Assembly: GCA_963824985.1 (NCBI GenBank)
Contig: CAWGRQ010000013.1
Coordinates: forward strand, 1 to 64,000
Length of the DNA: 64,000 nucleotides
Direction of reading: 5' to 3'
DNA from: JAFNAG01 sp963824985
GTDB lineage: Bacteria; Acidobacteriota; UBA6911
Numbering within the stretch: the first letter of the stretch is position 1; each line of letters begins with the position of its first letter. The notes below the pieces were generated by a model that did not search any database, was not told the DNA's origin, and saw only the letters and a program-made list of their open reading frames with translations. Below are positions 63,737 to 64,000 of this stretch, one piece after another. Position numbers and translations under genes: made by a program.

Positions 63737-64000
63737 ATGATACAGATGCGAACAATCTTGGAGGTGGCGGACAATTCGGGAGCCCGAAGGATCTCCTGCA
63801 TTCTGCCGCTGGGAAACCAGGTGGGGCACGTTGCCAGCCTGGGAGACATCATTACCGCGAACGTGAAGGAGGCATCTCCCGACGGCAGCGTGAAGAAGGG
63901 CGATGTGGTCAAAGCCGTGGTCGTGCGCACGCGCAAGGAGTACCGGCGCAAGGACGGCACCTATATCCGCTTTGACGACAATGCCGCGGTGCTCATCAAC
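63737..64000 (+). CDS. rplN: 50S ribosomal protein L14 (5' part, cut by window end)
   Basis: ATG 63737 opens MIQMRTILEVADNSGARRIS, the conserved L14 start, followed by GDIITANVKEASPDGSVKKG and VKAVVVRTRKEYRRKDGTYI. Eighty-eight codons are present and the frame runs off the window. The S10-spc gene order would continue with rplX and rplE. Confidence 0.94.
   Translation, partial: MIQMRTILEVADNSGARRISCILPLGNQVGHVASLGDIITANVKEASPDGSVKKGDVVKAVVVRTRKEYRRKDGTYIRFDDNAAVLIN

Overview
The window is high-GC bacterial chromosomal DNA. It is most consistent with an Acidobacteriota-type genome, probably from a metagenome or draft assembly. The support is a remnant of an ADOP-type (Acidobacteria duplicated orphan permease) protein, ECF sigma/giant anti-sigma pairs, a TPR-rich gene set and a standard bacterial str/S10 ribosomal operon. 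This placement is inference, since no rRNA gene is present. Several genes fit an anaerobic or facultative lifestyle: oxygen-sensitive class I fumarase, NAD-linked PyrD/PyrK dihydroorotate dehydrogenase, SelB and LarC.

Layout. 1-4250: frameshift-ridden zone with a multicopy-type protein remnant, pcm and a class I fumarase broken by at least seven indels. 4457-7203: small membrane, coiled-coil, lytic transglycosylase and secreted genes, with two adjacent intergenic repeats. 7377-9907 (minus): pyrK-pyrD-pyrF operon. 10114-17655: ECF sigma factor, a very large anti-sigma/FecR-like protein and two ABC ATPase/permease pairs; the last permease carries a discoidin (F5/8 type C) domain in its extracytoplasmic loop. 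17690-23100: a gene graveyard with truncated universal stress protein, amber-split phosphoesterase, dynamin pieces, and AAA, ADOP and beta-lactamase-family fragments. Two intact genes sit among them. 23163-24992: pyrR-pyrC, without pyrB. 25309-30709: ftsB-like, cutA, a crotonase, a PD-(D/E)XK-like protein, tatA and selB. 31048-39004: ffh-rpsP-khpA-rimM-trmD-rplS-rnhB, then a 905-residue TPR protein, a two-TM protein and thiE. 39153-42142: a second ECF sigma/anti-sigma pair with STN-like repeats. 42438-50509: trpB2, a secreted unknown, argS, larC, a tRNA-binding-domain protein, tatD and a polyprenyl synthase. 50854-53626 (minus): class A PBP and ssb. 53923-64000: str and S10 operons (rpsL-rpsG-fusA-tuf-rpsJ-rplC-rplD-rplW-rplB-rpsS-rplV-rpsC-rplP-rpmC-rpsQ-rplN), cut by the window end.

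Three themes cross the window. First, a miniature inverted-repeat family, here called R1 (about 150 bp, ends GCCACGGATT/AATCCGTGGC), occurs five times in intergenic or gene-end positions. A second family, R2, occurs twice, once carrying a perfect 32-bp inverted repeat. Second, single-base indels interrupt genes expected to be essential (rplS, rplD) as well as pcm and fumarase. This points to uncorrected sequencing errors as a likely cause of part of the apparent gene decay. Third, the strongest candidate for an undescribed system is the ECF sigma/anti-sigma/dual ABC operon with the discoidin-bearing permease. All function calls come from reading translated sequence and recalling families; no database search was run.
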